In this document: positions 49,032-49,825 of the stretch, one piece after another
Layout of the letters: each line of letters opens with the position of its first letter
How positions within the stretch are numbered: position 1 is the stretch's first letter
Notes under the pieces: generated by a model
The model's database searches: none
What the model was told of the DNA's origin: nothing
The model's input: the letters and a program-made list of their open reading frames with translations, nothing else
Made by a program: the position numbers and the translations under genes
DNA from: JBEKIK01 sp050013075
GTDB lineage: Bacteria; Planctomycetota; Planctomycetia; Pirellulales; Thermoguttaceae
DNA: 49,825 nucleotides
Assembly: GCA_050013075.1 (NCBI GenBank)
Contig: JBEKFZ010000025.1
Span: 1 to 49,825 of the forward strand
Direction: 5' to 3'

Positions 49032-49550
49032 ATGAATCATTCAATTAAATCTGAAGAAGCCGAAGTCGTTGCCTCGCTATTGCCCGCGCTAATGCGGCGG
49101 CTCTTTACACTCGACGACGATCCGGCCGCGAATTTACCGCTGACTCAGATACGGGTGTGTTTTAGTTTGCTGGACGGTCCGCGGCAGATGTCGGCTCTCA
49201 GCCATGACCTCGGCGTAACGCTCAGTGCCATGACGCAGATCGCCGACCGCATGGAACGGGCGAAATTGGTCTGTCGCGTCGCTGAAGAAAAGGATCGGCG
49301 CGTTCGATGCCTTCAATTAACCCCCCGCGGCGAAATAATCATGCGCCGACACGAAGATCTTCGAATCCGCTGCATATCGGCCGTTATGGAACATTTGTCC
49401 CCAAATGAACGTAAAGAAATAATTGCCGCCTTGGACATGTTGATGCAGGCCAGCATTGTCGTCAATAAGGAAAAAGCGTCAAACGGTGGAAACGCCGCCG
49501 GCCCGCGTCACTGGCGACAGGAATTAATGATATCAAAGGTGATTTCATGA
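49032..49550 (+). CDS. MarR-family transcriptional regulator
   Basis: About 172 residues. The winged helix is PRQMSALSHDLGVTLSAMTQIADRME with the wing KDRRVRCLQLTPRGE. It probably controls the downstream efflux genes; its stop overlaps the adaptor start (ATGA). ATG 49032 has GGGGGGAAG upstream; the frame from 49014 would start inside it. The long structured leader may add post-transcriptional control. Confidence 0.9.
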   Translation: MNHSIKSEEAEVVASLLPALMRRLFTLDDDPAANLPLTQIRVCFSLLDGPRQMSALSHDLGVTLSAMTQIADRMERAKLVCRVAEEKDRRVRCLQLTPRGEIIMRRHEDLRIRCISAVMEHLSPNERKEIIAALDMLMQASIVVNKEKASNGGNAAGPRHWRQELMISKVIS

Positions 49551-49825
49551 GACTAGCGATCAGCGTTATTGTTATCGTGGCCCTGGTGGCCGGCGGAGCG
49601 GCGTATTACACGAAATACGTCAATGCGGACCAGTCGGTAAATTTCCGCACAGCCACGGTCGTCCGCGACGATCTTGTGTCCACAATCGGCGCCACGGGAA
49701 CCGTGGAGCCGCAAGAATCGGTGGACGTCGGCGCGCAAATCGCCGGACGCATCACCGAGCTCGGTCCCGATCCCGCCGATCCCACCCACAAGAAAAAGGT
49801 CGATTATTGCACGTTTGTGCATGAA
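49547..49825 (+). CDS. HlyD/MacA-type efflux periplasmic adaptor, cut by window edge
   Basis: First 93 residues. An N-terminal membrane helix (MRLAISVIVIVALVAGGAAY) is followed by TVVRDDLVSTIGATGTVEPQ and VDVGAQIAGRITEL, the first strand of the biotinyl-lipoyl-like domain of membrane-fusion proteins. AAGGTGA lies upstream. It overlaps marR by 4 nt, so the two are co-translated. MacA-like adaptors work with MacB-type ABC or RND pumps, presumably encoded beyond the window. Confidence 0.85.
   Translation, partial: MRLAISVIVIVALVAGGAAYYTKYVNADQSVNFRTATVVRDDLVSTIGATGTVEPQESVDVGAQIAGRITELGPDPADPTHKKKVDYCTFVHE

Noticed and set aside
1..49825. tRNA, rRNA, tmRNA, RNase P and SRP RNA genes
   Set aside because: No T-loop or conserved core sequence was found on reading; a covariance-model scan would settle it.

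Overview
The window looks like a chromosomal segment of a Planctomycetota-like anaerobe. This is an inference from gene content: a corrinoid/tetrahydrofolate C1 module, a cytosolic NiFe hydrogenase, CsrA, large GldG/DUF4350-like membrane proteins, secreted SnoaL and TPR proteins, and dcw-type murB-ftsQ remnants. There is no rRNA, tRNA, CRISPR array, phage or transposase gene. The left edge cuts nrdR and the right edge cuts an efflux adaptor gene.

Layout. 1-445: start of nrdR (-) and a repeat-rich gap. 445-11600 (+): envelope proteins (zinc-ribbon/PH protein, two large two-domain membrane proteins, a flippase-like protein, a SnoaL-like secreted protein, a Trp/Gly-rich TPR protein, an HdeD-like protein). 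11700-16553 (-): a coiled-coil zinc-ribbon protein, then the dnaG-rpoD operon behind a good sigma-70 promoter. 16776-23931 (+): a GspF/PilC protein, a sugar-nucleotide epimerase, two tandem near-duplicate polytopic proteins, a dolichyl-phosphate-mannose-synthase-like transferase and a YbgC-like thioesterase. 24125-29659 (-): formate-THF ligase, methyl-THF:corrinoid methyltransferase, an XRE regulator, a fused MetF-MetV methylene-THF reductase and a corrinoid protein. 30109-38916: csrA (+), then (-) ftsQ, a GxxExxY gene, murB, uppS, purA, a SpoU methyltransferase, rdgB and pyk. 38920-44000: a RelE/HTH toxin-antitoxin pair, a membrane zinc-ribbon protein, an orphan YgiT-type zinc finger, a band-7/SPFH protein and a GNAT/DUF1778 toxin-antitoxin pair. 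44148-48548 (-): a hydBGDA NiFe hydrogenase operon. 49032-49825 (+): MarR regulator and the start of a HlyD/MacA-type adaptor.

How the genes work together. The C1 block can activate formate onto THF, reduce methylene-THF to methyl-THF and exchange the methyl group with a corrinoid protein; the hydrogenase could balance NAD(P)H against H2. No CODH/ACS, FolD or substrate methyltransferase is in view, so the direction (acetogenic, methyl-oxidising or anabolic) is open.

The most unusual signal is repetitive DNA. (1) A palindromic element (translated core PLRAPNEVWSGEGT) lies in frame inside two protein genes, twice in a membrane protein and once in pyruvate kinase just before its catalytic Lys strand, always in the same reading frame; four more copies are intergenic. 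(2) Degenerate 7-bp-period arrays fill many gaps and abut start codons where a Shine-Dalgarno should be (zinc-ribbon protein, epimerase, thioesterase, fhs, metF, uppS). (3) A GxxExxY gene is bracketed by inverted arrays of an 8-bp unit, and a decayed second copy has replaced the region directly upstream of ftsQ. (4) Elements with CTATCCCAAAAC-type terminal inverted repeats carry different cores. (5) Several promoters carry perfect palindromic operators. All positions come from reading the sequence; no database search was run.
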